Shown one piece after another: positions 1-10,100 of a stretch of DNA of 64,000 nucleotides. This DNA is from Magnetococcales bacterium WMHbin3 (GTDB taxonomy: Bacteria > Pseudomonadota > Magnetococcia > Magnetococcales > Magnetaquicoccaceae), in the NCBI GenBank assembly GCA_002753185.1, contig PDZX01000005.1, positions 1-64,000 on the forward strand, given 5' to 3'. How positions within the stretch are numbered: the first letter of the stretch is position 1; each line of letters begins with the position of its first letter. The notes beneath the pieces are model-generated. The model was given only the letters and a program-made list of their open reading frames with translations, had not been told where the DNA came from and did not search any database. The position numbers and the translations under genes are program-made.

Positions 1-2017
1 GAGGGGGCGGCGGAGGCGGGGGCGGGGGCGGCGCCACCTTCGGAGCCGGTTTCGGAAAGTCCGGCAACGGATTCGGCAAGACCGAACGGATCAGGCGCGA
101 TCCCTTGGCCTCGGTCATACCCCACTGCTCCTGGACAACACGGTACTTCTCCCCGGAAATCCGCACCAGATCGTCGTAACGGCTGGTGATCACCGGGCGA
201 ATGAAGACCATCAGATTGGACTTGCTCTTGGAACGGCTGGTCTTCTTGAACAGCTCGCCCAGGCCGAACACCCCGCCGAAACAGGGGACCATGCCCACGG
301 TTTCGCTCTGCTCCTCCTTGATCAGGCCACCCAGGACCACGGTCTGACCGCTCTTGAGGTTGACGGTGGTCTTGATGGAGCGTTTGTTGGTCACCACGCC
401 GTTGCCGGAGGCGTTGGACTCCAGTTGCTTGATGCTGGCCGGGGTGACGCTGGACTGCTCCTGATAGATCTTCATTTCCAGCCATTCGTTTTCGATCACC
501 CGCGGAGTGACGCGCAAGGTCAGGCCGACGTCCTTGCGTTCCACGGTCTGCGAGGTGACCCCAGGGGTGGTGTTGACCGCCCCGGCGCTGGAGGTGGTGG
601 TCCCGGAGACGATGGGGATGTTCTGGCCGACGATGATCTCGGACTCCACCCCGTCCATGGTGACGATGTTGGGCGTCGCGAGAATGTTGACATCCCCGTC
701 GGACTGGAAGGCGCGAATCAGGGCCGGCATGTTGGGCAGCACCGTGCTGCCCCACTGCAACGAACCGCGCATCAGACCCACGGCCATGCCGTTGCCGGTG
801 TCCAGGGGATTGGTGATCGGCGTGCCGAAGCTGGAATCGGCAAAGCCGGTCAGCGCCTTGGAACCGGCGGCGGGGAGATTGCCGAAGCGCCACTCCACGC
901 CGAATTCGGCGGCCCGGTCGGCGGTGACCTCGATGATCAGCGCCTCGACATGCACCTGCAACCGGCGCATGTCCAGTCCCTGGATGATGGGCAGCAGGAT
1001 CTGGTAGTCCGCCGGGGTGGCGGCGATCACCAGGGTATTGGTGGCCTTCTCCCCCACCACGTTGACCGCGCGCATCAGCTCCAGGGGTTTCAGTTCGTCG
1101 CCGGCCTTGCCGGCGGCATTGGAGCCGATCAGGCTGGTGAGCACCTTGGCGATGGCCTCGGCTTCGCTGTTGCGGGGATAGTAGAGATGGAGGTTGCCCT
1201 CGCTGGTGGCCACCGGGGTGTCCAGACCGGCGAGGAGGTTTTCCACCTCGCGCATCTGCTCCGGGGCGCAGACCACCACCAGGACGTTGACGCGGGAGTC
1301 GGCGAAGGCCTTGACCCCCAGGTCCTCCTTGCGGCGGCGGCTGTTGAAGTCGGTATAGATGGCGTTGACCAGCTTTTCGGCCATGGTGGCGCTGGCGTGT
1401 TTCAGGGCGAAGACCTTGCGGGACGCCTCCCCTTGCGGCACGTCCATGGACTCCACCAGGGAGCTGACCTTGGCCACGGTCACCGCCGCGTCGGTGATCA
1501 CCAGGGCGTTGGTGGGGACATGCACGGCCAGGGAACCCCAGGGATGCAACAGTGGCTTGAGGGTGGCTCCCAGGGAGTTGGCGTCCACGTAGCGCAGATG
1601 GACCAGGCGGCTCACCACGCTCTCTTCCCTGCCGATGCGTTTGGCGTCCTCCACCGGTTCGCCCCCCTCGGCCACCCCCAGCTTCTGGGAGACGATCTTG
1701 AAGGCCCCTTCCCGCTCCACGATGGAGAGTTCGTGGACGCTCAGGATCGACTCGAAGATCTTTTCCGCTTCCTTGATCGTGACCGGGGCCGGGGTGACCA
1801 CCGTGACCTTGCCCTTGATCTGGGGATCGAGGACATAGTTCTTGCCGGTCATCTCCGCGACGAAGCGGACCACCTGCGCCAATTCCACGCCCTGAAAATC
1901 CATGGTGACCCGATCTCCGGGACCGGGCATCACCCCGGCGACAGGGGCAGGCGCGGGTTCCGCCGCGAGAAGCGGGCAGCAGAAGAGCGCAATGAGCAGG
2001 AAAATCAATGACCTCAT
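1..2017 (-). CDS. gspD: Type II secretion outer-membrane secretin GspD (C-terminus cut by window edge)
   Basis: This encodes the secretin that forms the outer-membrane pore of the type II secretion system. 672 codons are inside the window and no stop is reached. The product starts with a signal peptide (MRSLIFLLIALFCCPLLA). An N0 domain follows at about residues 35-105, with the pattern FQGVELAQVVRFVAEMTGKN then LDPQIKGKVTV, and then N1-N3 repeats. The secretin core carries LRVTPRVIENEW and VNLKSGQTVVLGGLI, which are hallmark secretin strands. The visible end is a run of prolines, which is unusual for GspD and may be a periplasmic or C-terminal tail. The start ATG at 2017 gives the signal peptide directly. 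It lies 122 bp downstream of gspC in the same direction, the usual gspC-gspD order. PilQ is less likely because the N0 sequence is GspD-like and no AMIN domain is seen. Confidence 0.93.
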   Translation of the reverse strand, partial: MRSLIFLLIALFCCPLLAAEPAPAPVAGVMPGPGDRVTMDFQGVELAQVVRFVAEMTGKNYVLDPQIKGKVTVVTPAPVTIKEAEKIFESILSVHELSIVEREGAFKIVSQKLGVAEGGEPVEDAKRIGREESVVSRLVHLRYVDANSLGATLKPLLHPWGSLAVHVPTNALVITDAAVTVAKVSSLVESMDVPQGEASRKVFALKHASATMAEKLVNAIYTDFNSRRRKEDLGVKAFADSRVNVLVVVCAPEQMREVENLLAGLDTPVATSEGNLHLYYPRNSEAEAIAKVLTSLIGSNAAGKAGDELKPLELMRAVNVVGEKATNTLVIAATPADYQILLPIIQGLDMRRLQVHVEALIIEVTADRAAEFGVEWRFGNLPAAGSKALTGFADSSFGTPITNPLDTGNGMAVGLMRGSLQWGSTVLPNMPALIRAFQSDGDVNILATPNIVTMDGVESEIIVGQNIPIVSGTTTSSAGAVNTTPGVTSQTVERKDVGLTLRVTPRVIENEWLEMKIYQEQSSVTPASIKQLESNASGNGVVTNKRSIKTTVNLKSGQTVVLGGLIKEEQSETVGMVPCFGGVFGLGELFKKTSRSKSKSNLMVFIRPVITSRYDDLVRISGEKYRVVQEQWGMTEAKGSRLIRSVLPNPLPDFPKPAPKVAPPPPPPPPPP

Positions 2018-2139
2018 GGTTCTCTCGACCGGGGAATGGATGCATTGCCTTCCACCGCCAGAAAGACAATCTGGCGCGGACATGACCGTCCGAGGGATTC
2101 AAGCAAATTCCAAGCCGATCCGAGAAAACCGTGGAAAAT

Positions 2140-3033
2140 CTATTTCTCGATCTGGAGTTCGATGGTGGCGGGCTGATTGTCGCGCATCAGGTCGATGCGC
2201 ACCGAGGATTGGGTTTTGAGTTGGGCGGCCAGTTGGGTGATGCGGGGCATGTCGGTCACCGGGATGCCGTTGACCTGACGGATCACATCCTCGCTGGCCA
2301 GACCGATCTTTTGCAGTTCGGATTTGTTGTCCGGAAACTTGACCCGATAGCCGGCGGCATCCTTGCCCTGATAAAACGGCGAAAGATTGACCCCGGTGAG
2401 CAGTTCCATGCCCTTGGCCAGCATGGCGTCATACTCGGCGCGGGGGAGGAGCCGGACGTTGGCGGAGCGGGAGGCGGGAGCGGCGGCTTGCGCCGTCATG
2501 GGGGAGGGATCGGGTTTGCCCACCGGATCGACCATTTCGATCCGCTCCAGCCGTCCCCGGTTGTCGAACAGGACGGCGCGGCGTTCGATCTTTTTCAGGG
2601 TGGCGCCATCCACCTCCTCGCCCACCTGGAGGACGATCTGGACGTTGGGATTGGCCTTGCGGGTGAGCACGGCCCAGGAGAGTTTCGGCAGAATCATGGC
2701 GCCGATCAGGTTCAGGTCCAGTGAGGAGGCCACCGGCGCCGGGGGGGCGGCCTGGACCGGGGGCGGGACCGGTTTTTCCGCGACCCTCTGGACATTTTCC
2801 CAGGGATTGAAACGCCGCAACCCTTCCCGCGCCGCATCCGGGGCGATGACCGGCGCGGCGGGTTTCGCCTTCCGCTCCGGCAGGGCAACAGCGGCATCCG
2901 CGCGTGGAGCCGGGGCCGGCAGCAGCCGCCAGGTCAGGCCGGCCAGTTGCAGTCCGAGCAACCCGGCCAGGAGAAAGGGCACGACCCGCGCGCCCCACTG
3001 GTGGAATGCGGAGATGTAGGAAAGACTACTCAC
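2140..3033 (-). CDS. gspC: Type II secretion inner-membrane protein GspC
   Basis: GspC links the inner-membrane platform to the secretin. The product is 297 residues from a GTG start at 3033. It has one N-terminal membrane segment (about residues 18-36, VPFLLAGLLGLQLAGLTW), a proline-rich linker, a homology region at about 105-170 (LNLIGAMILPKLSWAVL, then GEEVDGATLKKIERRAVLF), and a C-terminal PDZ-like domain with KIGLASEDVIRQVNGIPV. The GTG overlaps the stop codon region of the nuclease-tail fragment upstream. A longer reading frame runs back to 3162, but its extra residues are only the out-of-frame reading of that nuclease tail. The identity is supported both by the domain order and by gspD following immediately. 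Confidence 0.88.
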   Translation of the reverse strand: MSSLSYISAFHQWGARVVPFLLAGLLGLQLAGLTWRLLPAPAPRADAAVALPERKAKPAAPVIAPDAAREGLRRFNPWENVQRVAEKPVPPPVQAAPPAPVASSLDLNLIGAMILPKLSWAVLTRKANPNVQIVLQVGEEVDGATLKKIERRAVLFDNRGRLERIEMVDPVGKPDPSPMTAQAAAPASRSANVRLLPRAEYDAMLAKGMELLTGVNLSPFYQGKDAAGYRVKFPDNKSELQKIGLASEDVIRQVNGIPVTDMPRITQLAAQLKTQSSVRIDLMRDNQPATIELQIEK

Positions 3034-3557
3034 CCAACACCTCTTCCAGGCTGTTGAAGTGCAAAAAACGACGGCCCCATCGTTGCAGGCTCGGCCAGTC
3101 GGCAAAATGCACTTTTTTGCGCAGCGCTTCCGGGAGTTCGCCAAACCTGTCTTCGAGTTCAATGATCAACAATGAGGAGGCACCTTCATTGAACAATCTC
3201 TCGTGTGCACGAGGCAGGTTCGGATCAAAATTCAACATTTGCAGGATCTCCCTGACCGGATGCGAACGCGTGACATGCCAGGCTGTGAAGATTACTCACC
3301 AAACACCTCTTCCAGGCTGTCCGTACGCAAAAGACGATGACCCCATCGTTCCACGCTTGACCGATCCGCGAAAAACACTTTCTCGCGTAGCGCTTCCGGC
3401 AGTTTTCCAAACTTATCTTCAAGCAGGAATAAAAACAATGAGGAGCCACCTTCTTTAAATGCTCGCTCGGTGGCACGAGGGAGGTTCGGATCGAAATTCA
3501 ACATTTGAATGATCTCCTCGACTTTGAGTGCATGAAAACGTTCCACAGCAAACAAAC
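3022..3557 (-). repeat. Diverged tandem duplication, 266-bp period
   Basis: The 3' end of the Rpn-like gene is present twice in tandem. The words ttcaacattt (3231-3240 and 3497-3506), the cluster cacctcttccaggctg and the stop-flanking ctcacc(c/a)aacacc all recur with an offset of 266 bp. After each copy's stop, the minus strand reads GTGAGTA(A/G)TCTT, and the copy nearer gspC supplies the gspC start codon. Divergence between copies is visible throughout, with no simple truncation point. Confidence 0.8.
3026..3238 (-). pseudogene. Duplicated C-terminal fragment of the Rpn-like nuclease gene
   Basis: This 70-codon open stretch repeats the last 70 residues of the neighbouring gene at 3292-4155. 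Both begin MLNFDPNLPRA, share LPEALR and end SLEEV(F/L)GE. Identity is high but not complete, so the duplication is not recent. The homology continues upstream of the ATG, in frame, through REILQ against EEIIQ, and no separate start signal is obvious. It is therefore probably a non-functional remnant, or at most a small orphan tail domain. The tail resembles the DUF4351-type module (LP..L...V..A....W..R.L..SLEEVF). Its stop overlaps the gspC GTG start. Confidence 0.75.
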
Positions 3558-4155
3558 CCAAAATCTCCAGCGCTGCCTGATACCGATCATCTGGAAAATT
3601 TTCCTTTATCGCTTGCCGCCAAACGTATCCCTTGTGTTGCAACTGCTCCGGTTCGATATGCGGATGCATGGTCAATGGTGCCATAATCAGCAAACGGGGA
3701 TCAATCTCTTTCAACCGTTCTTCGGAAAAATCGGAGAGCACCACCTCCACGAAGCACTCCTCGAACCGGCATCCCTGGCCCCTGACCATGGGGGTCAATG
3801 GCAGGGCGGCGTTGCGAAAGGGCGCATCCGTATAGATGATGCCCGCCAGGACAGGGCCGGGGTAGTTCTCCTGCATGCAGGTCATGAACACTTTCGCGGC
3901 AGTCCGATAGCGGACGAAAGGGTCCGCATAGCCCTGGAATTCCAACAGAATGCGCGGATGTTCCCCGGACACCAACGACCATCCCTCGACATCCGGAAAG
4001 AGGCGCTTCTGTTTCAATACCGTGGCGCGAAACTGGTAAGTCGAGGCGATTTGCGCATCCATCCCCAACAGTTTCAACAAGGCATCGCCGCTCAAAGTCA
4101 TGAGCTTGAGAAAAACCTCATCCGTGCCGCGCTGGCCGAATCGCTCGTCGATCAT
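3292..4155 (-). CDS. Rpn / PD-(D/E)XK nuclease-like protein with DUF4351-type tail
   Basis: The 287-residue product belongs to the broad group of transposase-like Rpn/YdaD proteins with a PD-(D/E)XK fold. The likely nuclease core lies in HPRILLEFQGYADPFVRYR, where ExQ fits the second acidic motif, and it is followed by a helical segment and the C-terminal module ending DSLEEVFGE. The ATG at 4155 overlaps the stop of the upstream adhesin gene (ATGA), so translation is probably coupled. The reading frame extends further upstream only as a shadow of that gene. Known Rpn proteins promote recombination in E. coli, and some act in phage defence; here the function is unproven. It sits inside a secretion operon, which suggests it is a passenger. 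Confidence 0.75.
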   Translation of the reverse strand: MIDERFGQRGTDEVFLKLMTLSGDALLKLLGMDAQIASTYQFRATVLKQKRLFPDVEGWSLVSGEHPRILLEFQGYADPFVRYRTAAKVFMTCMQENYPGPVLAGIIYTDAPFRNAALPLTPMVRGQGCRFEECFVEVVLSDFSEERLKEIDPRLLIMAPLTMHPHIEPEQLQHKGYVWRQAIKENFPDDRYQAALEILGLFAVERFHALKVEEIIQMLNFDPNLPRATERAFKEGGSSLFLFLLEDKFGKLPEALREKVFFADRSSVERWGHRLLRTDSLEEVFGE

Positions 4156-7100
4156 GCGCCGCCAGCCAATCGCTTGCGCCTTGCCAGCCAGGCCAGCGCC
4201 AGGGCGGCCAGGAACAGGGCCTGCGCCATGCCGGGGGCTTCCAGCAATAGCCAGCTCAACGCAATGAACGGCAGCAACGCCACCCGCACCACGGCACGCC
4301 AGCCGTCGTGGCCGCGCAGCCAATCGGCCATGCCGGGGGAATAGGTGTAATAACGGTCCACGAACCAGGCGCCGGGGGAATTGCTCAGCAGGAAACGATC
4401 CCGGAAGCGACGCAGCAGTTGCACCTGCGAGGCGTCATAGGAACCGTAGGCCGCCGTGGCGATGAAGCAGCCGCCCTTCTTGCCGCTGTCGCTGCTGCCG
4501 CCACCGCCGCCTCCCCCCGTGGAGGCGGCAGGGGTATCCACACCCGGCACCACCACGGAAAAGTGCTTCATGTTGATGGTGACCTTGCCGGTGGCCGGGT
4601 TGTAGGTCGCGCCGGTGAGGGTCTCGACATTGGTGTTGGCGAGAAAATCCTGCAACGTGGGCGCGGTATAGATCCGCAGTTTGCCGTTGATGGTGCTCAC
4701 GTCCGAAGATCCGGCGGCGCTGATCAGGGTATCCACCTTGACCGGAATCTCGACAGGGATGCCAACCTTATCATTGATAAGAGTGTTGCCGGAACCGGTG
4801 GCCAGCAGCGAACCGCTCTTGTTGAAGGCCACCAGGTCGATCTCCACCACCTCGCCGCCGGTTAAAGAGGTGCGGCTGGCGGTGGTGGCACCGGCGGTGG
4901 TGGTATCCAGTTTGGCGGCGCGCACCGAGGTGAAAACCTCGGCCACGTCCGAGGATGCGAAGGCGTTGGCCGGCACCTCGACCTTGACACTCTTGACCGT
5001 GGTGAGATTGGCGGCGGAAGAGAGGTCGAAGGAGGCCGGGGCCGCGCCCGCCACCATGGCGGACGGCGGCGCGGTGACGATGGCCCCGCTCACCATGGCG
5101 GTCTGGGCCGTGGAGAGGGGCTGATGGACCACGGGCGCGGAGACGATGGCTCCGGTGGCTGGGTCCTTCATCACCAGGATGACCGGATCGTTGGCCGAGG
5201 CCGTGGAAGTGGCGGACTGGGGCTTGGCGGCCTTGGTTCCCGCCAGACCCGTCGCCGCGTCGGTGAAGGTATCGGCGAAATCGGAGGGTTTCTTGGCGGC
5301 CAGGGTGGCGATTCCCTCCTTCTGGGCCGTGGTGATGACCGGGATTTTCTTCAATTCGAAGGTGTTGCCGCCGAACGACCCCTGCCAGACATTGCCGCTC
5401 ACCGCGACACAGGTGGTCTGGGTGGTCAGGGTGGTTTGCGCCGTACCGCTGGCGTTCACGCAGCCGGCGGTGGCGTCGGTGACCGGTCGGCTGACCAGGA
5501 TGGCGTCGGTGGCGGTGACGTTGATGCGCACCGGGGTGAAGGCAGCGGTATCGAGCCACAGGGTGAAGGTGGAACCTTCGATGCTCCCCTCGACCACATT
5601 GCCGTTGGCGTCCAGCGCCTTGACCGACGGGGAAGCGCCGGAAGTATTGACGAGGGTGCCGGTATACTTCATGGGCGCGCTGATCTTGCGCAGGGTCACG
5701 GTGCCGGAGGTGTTCGGGTAGGTGATGGTGAGGCTGCCCGACTGATGGGTGGTGGTGGAGACGGGCACCACCTCGAAGGAGTAGGTTCCGCCGGTGGGCA
5801 GGTTGATGGTGGCCTGGCCGTTGGCGTTGGTGGGATCGATGGCGATGGAGGTCAGGCCGTAATCGCTGGCCTGACCCTTGAGGGTCACCTTGGCGTTGGC
5901 CAGGGCGACTCCAGAGGTATCGTTGACCTGAATCGTGTAGGTGGCCATCGGCAGGATGGTGATCGAATCCGAGGTGACGCTCGCCCACCCCTCGGTGGAA
6001 TCGGCATTGCCGGCCTGGAGAACCGCCTTGACCTTCATGCGGGTCTGGGCGGTGAGGGTGTTTTTCGGCGCAATATAGGCGGTGGCCGGATTGCCGGAGG
6101 CGCTCAGGGTGGTCGAGGCGCTGCCCCCGGCGGTGGCGGCAAGCCCCGCGATGGCCCCGGAGGTATCCGCGACGCCGTTGCCATCCAGCACCGAGAACTT
6201 GAAGGCGTCGCTGGCGGCCCCGCCGGTCACGGTGACATAATTGGAAGTATCCGTGCTCAACTGGATCGCCTCCTTTACTGCGATCTTGAACGGCACGTTG
6301 ACGGTGATGGTCTTGGACAGGCCCGCCGAAGCGTCGCTGACCGTGATGGTGTAGGTCCCGGCGAAGGCCCCGGTGGAGGGCGCGGTAAAGGTATAAGCGC
6401 CGTCGCTGCCCGCCGTGAGGGTGGCCGCATAGCTGCCAGGTCCGGAGATGGTCACGGCATAGCCGCTGGAGCCGCCCGCCGGGGTGAATTTCAGCCCGTC
6501 GCCGCTGGCCACGGTGCGCGCGGAGGAGATCTCGCCAGCGGCATCCGTGACGGAGAGCGGTCCCAGCACGACGACGGTCAGGGTCTGGGTGACATCGGTG
6601 AGATCCTTGTCGGCGATGGTGATGACCGTGGAGCCGGTGGCAACCGCCGTCACCACGCCGGTGGAGGAGACCGTGGCCGCAGCCGGGGTGGCGGAGGCAT
6701 AGGTGAACCCGTTGCCCTTGCCGCCGCTGGCGGTGATGGTATAGCTCTTGTTGGAATCGGTATCGAGATAGACCTTGCCGTCGGTAGCAGTCTGAGAGGT
6801 GACGGTGATCCCCTGCACCACGGTGATTATTTCAGTAGTTTTTTCGTTAGCAGTTTTGGAAACTCCATTATAGGTGGCGGTATCGGCCACCTTGACGGTA
6901 AAACTCCCGGCGGCGACGGCGGTGATGGTGCAGGTGCTGCTGGTGGCGGTAGCGGTGACGGTGGCCACGGCGGTATCGCTGCTGGTGCAGGTAAAAGAAC
7001 CGTTGCCGCCGGTAATGAGCAGCGGCAGGGTCTTGCCGATGACCATGCCGGTGGCCGAGGTCACGGAGGTGGCGACCGGGGCGTAGATGGTGATGGCAGC

Positions 7101-10100
7101 CGATGCGGATACCGCGCTGCCGCCGATGGTGTCGGAGGCGGTGAGGGTATCGGTGGCGGCGGCGGATCCGGCGGTATAGGTGACCGAGTCCCCGGTTGTG
7201 GCGCTCAGGGTGCCGGAGGACTTGCTCCAGGTGGTGGAACTCCCTCCCCCGCTGGCGGTAAAGACCTTGGTATCCCCGCCCACCAGGGTGACCGAGGTGA
7301 CGGAGAGGGAAAACGGGGAAAGCGTGACCTTGACGTTGGTGGCGTTGACCGAGCCGCTGGCGGCGCTGACGGTGATGTCGTGGGGGGTGGTATCGGTGAC
7401 AGCCACGCTGGTGAGGGTGGCGCTGGCGACGCCGTTGGTTGGGTTCACCTGCTTGGAGGTGGTGCCAGCGGTGTCGAAATAACCGTAAGTGGCGGCATCG
7501 ATGGAGAAGGCAACCGCCGTGGTCGCGTTGGTCGCCACGTTGCCGTAAGTATCCTTCAACGTCCCGGTGAGGGTGACGGCGGTCGAGGTGAAGGAGCTGA
7601 CCGAGGAGGTGCTGGCGGTCAGGGCGAGTGTGGTCGGGGTGGCCGGGTTGGCGGTGATGGCGAAGGTGGCGTTGGTCAGGGTGCCGTAGCTGGCGGTGAC
7701 CGTGATGTTGCCGGCGGTTTCGCCCAGGGTGAGGGTGACCGAGGCCAAGCCGCTGGCGTTGGTGGTGGCGGTTTTGCTGGTGGTGCCCGCACTGTCGAAA
7801 TAAGCCCCCTTGCCACTGGTGGAACTGGTGTTGGAGGAGATGGAAAACGTCACCGTCTCGTCGGCGAGCGGGATGGCGGTGCCGTTGGCGTCCTTGATGG
7901 TGGCCTCCAGGGCGACCGTGCCGCCGCCCACCGTGGCCGAGCCGTTGTTGCCGGTGGTGGCCGCGATGCTGGCCGGGGCATACACCGTGATGGCCGCCGT
8001 GGTGGAGACCGACTTGCCGATGCTGTCGGTGACGGTTAGGGTGACGGCCTTGCTGGTCCCGCTGATGGAACTGGGCGCGGTATAGGTCCCCCCGGTGGAA
8101 CTGCTGGAACTCATGGTACCGGAATCCACCGACCAACTGGCCGCGCTGGTGCCGCCAGTCAGGGTGAAGGCCTTGCTCTGGCCGGTCATCATGGTGTGGG
8201 TCGTGGGAGTCAGATAGAACGGCGTGAGGCTGATGGTTTGATCCGTCACGCTGGAGGCGGCGATGGAGGTCGTGGAGGCGTCCGCCGTGATGGCATGGCT
8301 GGTGGTGTCCGTGGTGGCCAGGGCCACGCTGGTCAGGGTGGTGGCGGCGACGCCGTTGCTGGGGGTCACCTGCTTGCTGGCGGTGCCGGAGGTGCCGAAA
8401 TAGCCGTAGGTGGAGGCGTCAACGGTGAAGGTCACCACCGAGGTATCGGTGGTGGCGACATTGCCGTACTGGTCCTTCAAGGTGCCGGTCAAGGTCATAT
8501 CGGTGGCGTGGTAGGAACTGACCGTGCTGGCGCTGGCGCTCAGTGCCATTTGGGTGGCCGATCCCGGATTCGCCGTGAGGCTATAGGTGGCGGCGGTCAG
8601 GCTGCCGTAGCTGGCGGTGACCGTGATGCTGCCGGAGGTTTCGCCCATGGTGAGGGTGACCGAGGCGACACCGCTGGAGTCGGTGGTTGCGGTTTTGCTG
8701 GTGGTCCCGGCAGTGGTGAAATAAGCCCCCTTGCCGCTGGTGGAACTGGTGTTGGAGGTGATGGCGAAGGTCACGCTGCCGTCGGCCACCGGAATGGCGC
8801 CGGAGGCGTCCTTGAGGGTGGCCGTCAGGGTGACGGTGCCGCCGCCGACCGTGGCCGAACCGTTGTTGCCCGTGGTGGCATCGATGCTGGAGGGGGCATA
8901 CACCTTGATGGCCGCCGATGTGGAAACCGACTGACCGCCCAGGGTGTCGGTGACGGTCAGGGTGACCGATTGGGGAGAACTGCCGGTGATGGTGGCAGGC
9001 GTGGCATAGGTCCCCCCGGTCGCGCCGGTGCCGCTCAGGGCGCCGTTGGTGCTCGCCCCCACCGACCAACTGGCCGCGCTGGTGCCGCCGGTCAGGGTGA
9101 AGGCCTTGCTTTGGCCCGCCAGCAGGGAGACGGTTGCCGGAGAAACCGAAAACGGCGCCAGTGTCACCGTGAGGTCGGTCACGCTGGAAGCAACGATGGC
9201 CGTGGTGGAGGCGTCCACGGTGATGGTATGGCTGTCGGTGTCGCTGCTGCTCAGGGCCACGGACTTCAAGGTGGCGGTAGCGACGCCGTTGGTGGGGGTA
9301 GACTGCTTGGTGGTGGTGCCAGAGGTATCGAAATACCCATAGGTTGCGGCATTCACGCTGAAGGTGACCGCCGAGGTGTCGGTTGTCGCCACATTGCCGT
9401 ACTGGTCCTTCAAGGTGCCGGTCAGGGTGACATCGGTGGCGGTGTAGGAGCTGACCGTGGAGTGACTGGAACTCAAAGCCAGTTGCGTGGCGGTTCCGGG
9501 GTTGGCGGTGACGGTATAGCTCGCGGCGATGAGGGTTCCGTAGGTGGCGGTGACGGTGACCGATCCGGAGGTCTGCCCCATGGTCAGGGTGGCGGAGGCC
9601 ACGCCGCTGGCGTTGGTGGATGCCTGTACGCTGGTGGTCCCGGCACTGGTGAAATAGGCCCCCTGGCCACTGGTGGCGCTGGTATTGGAGGTGATGGTGA
9701 AGGTCACGGTGCCGCCGGAGACCGGAATGGCATTGCTGGAACCGTCCTTCAAGGTCGCGGTCAGAGCGACGGTCCCGCCGCCCACGGTGGCCGATCCGCC
9801 GTTGCCGGAGGTGGCCCCGACCGTGGAGGGCATATAGACGGTTATGTCGGCGGTTTTCGAGACGGATTGTCCGCCAACCGTATCGCTGACCGTCAAGGTA
9901 ACCGACTTGGAGCTGCCGCTGAAGGAGGTGGGCGCGGTATAGGTGGCCCCGGTGGCGCTGGTATTGCTCAAGGTGCCGTTGCCGGAGTCCACCGACCAGG
10001 TGGGGGAGTTGCCGCCGCTCAGGGTAAAGGTGGTGCTCTGCCCTGCCAGCAGGGAGATCGTGGTGGGACTCACGGCGTATTCCACCACGCTCAGGCTCTT

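Noticed and set aside
425-2011. Plus-strand open frame of 528 codons at the left edge
   Set aside because: Lies opposite gspD, whose minus-strand translation has clear secretin domains.
5124-8039. Long plus-strand open frame (971 codons), Gly/Arg/His-rich
   Set aside because: It is the antisense shadow of the Ig-repeat adhesin gene; composition is unlike a real protein and there is no ribosome site.
7300-10070. CRISPR-like array suggested by repeated DNA
   Set aside because: The repeats are ~927-bp coding modules of an adhesin; there are no short repeats with unique spacers and no cas genes.
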